A stretch of DNA of 6,564 nucleotides from Candidatus Nanopelagicales bacterium. Lineage in GTDB: Bacteria > Actinomycetota > Actinomycetes > S36-B12. The notes beneath the pieces were generated by a model that made no database searches, had not been told where the DNA came from, and worked only from the letters and a program-made list of their open reading frames with translations. The stretch is taken from positions 1 through 6,564 of the forward strand of contig JAURQC010000105.1 of the NCBI GenBank assembly GCA_030836325.1, read 5' to 3'. Within the stretch, counting starts at the first letter, position 1; each line of letters opens with the position of its first letter. The position numbers and the translations under genes are program-made. Shown piece by piece: positions 5,415 through 6,564 of this stretch.

Positions 5415-6564
5415 GGCACTGATCGTCGCGATCGACTGCGGCACCAGTTCGACCAAGGCAGTGGCTGTCGATGGAGACGGCCGAATTCGAGCGAGGGCAT
5501 CAGCACCGCTCGCGCTGCAGACTCCGCACTCTGGCTGGGTCGAGCACACGGTCGACGAATTGCTCGCCAGCGTCGACCAAGCAGTGGCATCGCTGCTGGA
5601 CGTTGTGTCCGTTCATGACGTTCTAGCCGTGGGCTTGAGCAATCAGCGTGAATCACTGGCCCTGTGGGAGAAGGAATCGGGCAACGCGATCTCGCCCGTT
5701 GTCAGTTGGCAGGACCGACGAGCTACACCCATCGTCCAGTCGCTCACTAATGCCGGTTATGCCGAGACCGTTCGGCGCATCAGTGGCCTGCCGCTCGATC
5801 CGATGTTCTCTGCAGTGAAAGCCACGTGGTTATTGGACACCTACGACCCTGACCGCAAGCTGGCCACGGCGGATGAACTCACCCTCGGCACAGTGGACAC
5901 CTTGATCGCTCGTCATCTGACCGAGACCGATATCACCGAGCCAGGTAATGCATCGCGGACAAGTTTGCTCGATATCGCCACGGCGCAATGGAGCCCCGAA
6001 CTCCTCGACATTTTCGGCGTACCGCGAGCGTGCCTGCCCGAGATTGGCACGTCGGCTCGAGCCGATCTGACCATCACCGGCGGTCCGCTTTCGGGACTCC
6101 CGCTGAGCGGGATCGCTGGGGACTCCCACGCAGCTCTGTTCGCCCATCAAGGATGGGTGCCCGGCATCGCCAAGGCCACACTTGGCACCGGATCCTCGGT
6201 CATGACCATCGTCGATGCCGATGTGGACCACCCCGGTCTGTGCAAGACCATCGGTTGGCAACTTCCCGGCGATCCGCCCGCTGTGGCTTTGGAAGCGAAC
6301 ATCCTGGCTGCTGGCGCCACGCTCGCGTGGCTCGCATCTATCTTCGGTATGTCGGCTGATGAACTCGCCGAGCTGGCAACTGAGTCGACGGACACAGCTA
6401 TCGTTCCTGCCTTCAATGGCCTTGGAGCACCGTGGTGGGATGCGCAAGCGCGCGCAGTAATCGACGAACTGTCCCTGTCCACCTCCCGTGGTGACTTCGC
6501 CCGCGCTGCGCTGGACAGCGTTGCGTGGCAGATCGCGGACGTGGTCGACGCGATGACCCAAAGC
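5404..6564 (+). CDS. FGGY-family carbohydrate kinase, glycerol-kinase-like (3' partial)
   Basis: The first 387 residues of an FGGY kinase normally about 480-510 long; the frame is open through the last base. Segments in order are phosphate-1 loop AIDCGTSSTKAVAVD (9-23), GLSNQRESLALW (77-88), SWQDRR (101-106), GTVDTLIARHLT (162-173), NASRTSLLDI (182-191), GIAGDSHAALF (237-247) with the probable catalytic base Asp240, and phosphate-2 loop LGTGSSVM (260-267). Next come EANILAAGATLAWL and the PAFNGLGAPWWD motif (335-346). Many of these match glycerol kinase closely. The residue matching the GlpK substrate Tyr is Met134, however, and the Gln after the catalytic Asp is Ser241, so the substrate is probably not glycerol; apulose, xylulose, erythrulose or a polyol are candidates. 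GTG 5404 overlaps the transketolase stop by 11 bp with GAGCGG just upstream. The gene is cotranscribed with the transketolase and so probably supplies its phosphorylated ketose. Confidence 0.88.
   Translation, partial: MSGEALIVAIDCGTSSTKAVAVDGDGRIRARASAPLALQTPHSGWVEHTVDELLASVDQAVASLLDVVSVHDVLAVGLSNQRESLALWEKESGNAISPVVSWQDRRATPIVQSLTNAGYAETVRRISGLPLDPMFSAVKATWLLDTYDPDRKLATADELTLGTVDTLIARHLTETDITEPGNASRTSLLDIATAQWSPELLDIFGVPRACLPEIGTSARADLTITGGPLSGLPLSGIAGDSHAALFAHQGWVPGIAKATLGTGSSVMTIVDADVDHPGLCKTIGWQLPGDPPAVALEANILAAGATLAWLASIFGMSADELAELATESTDTAIVPAFNGLGAPWWDAQARAVIDELSLSTSRGDFARAALDSVAWQIADVVDAMTQS

Noticed and set aside
5830..6561. 243-codon minus-strand frame at the right end
   Set aside because: It lies opposite the FGGY kinase, whose conserved motifs run through the whole stretch in the plus frame.
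1..6564. Mobile element, CRISPR, defence system or prophage
   Set aside because: No transposase, integrase, repeat array, terminal repeats or phage genes were seen; all six genes are metabolic or regulatory families.

Overview
The window reads like the chromosome of a high-GC Gram-positive (actinobacterial) soil heterotroph. The DNA is GC-rich, third codon positions strongly favour G or C, GTG starts are used, and genes are packed with 4-11 bp overlaps. The gene families (an aromatic FAD hydroxylase, DUF3500, a ROK kinase, a SorC regulator, a split transketolase and an FGGY kinase) fit Rhodococcus, Nocardia, Mycolicibacterium or Arthrobacter relatives. The genus cannot be fixed from the sequence alone. 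About 98% of the window is coding, and there are no RNA genes, CRISPR arrays, insertion sequences or tandem repeats that I can see.

Left block (1-1706, + strand): the C-terminal part of a FAD-dependent monooxygenase of the 2,6-dihydroxypyridine 3-hydroxylase type is cut by the window start. It is joined through a GTGA stop/start overlap to a complete DUF3500 protein of unknown function. These two look like the distal end of a catabolic operon whose promoter and upstream genes lie outside the window.

Middle (1712-2620, - strand): a ROK-family sugar kinase converges on the DUF3500 gene with only 5 bp between the two stop codons. It diverges from the regulator that follows. It keeps the zinc site and catalytic Asp but carries three conservative substitutions in core ROK motifs.

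Right block (2686-6564, + strand): a SorC/DeoR-type sugar-phosphate-responsive regulator is followed after a short AT-rich leader by the N-terminal and C-terminal subunits of a split transketolase (4-bp ATGA overlap). These are followed by an FGGY carbohydrate kinase (11-bp overlap) that runs off the window end. The leader holds alternating ATTC/GAAT half-sites overlapping the transketolase start, a plausible operator for the regulator.

How it may work: the FGGY kinase would phosphorylate a ketose or polyol, and the two-subunit transketolase would split the phosphorylated ketose into central intermediates. SorC would sense a phosphorylated intermediate. The set resembles the known D-apulose route (apulose kinase plus apulose-4-phosphate transketolase A/B), but pentose, erythrulose or other ketose routes are not excluded. 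The kinase is glycerol-kinase-like in backbone yet lacks two of the glycerol contacts, which argues against plain glycerol. I see no clearly new class of system; the points of interest are the unassigned substrates of both blocks.
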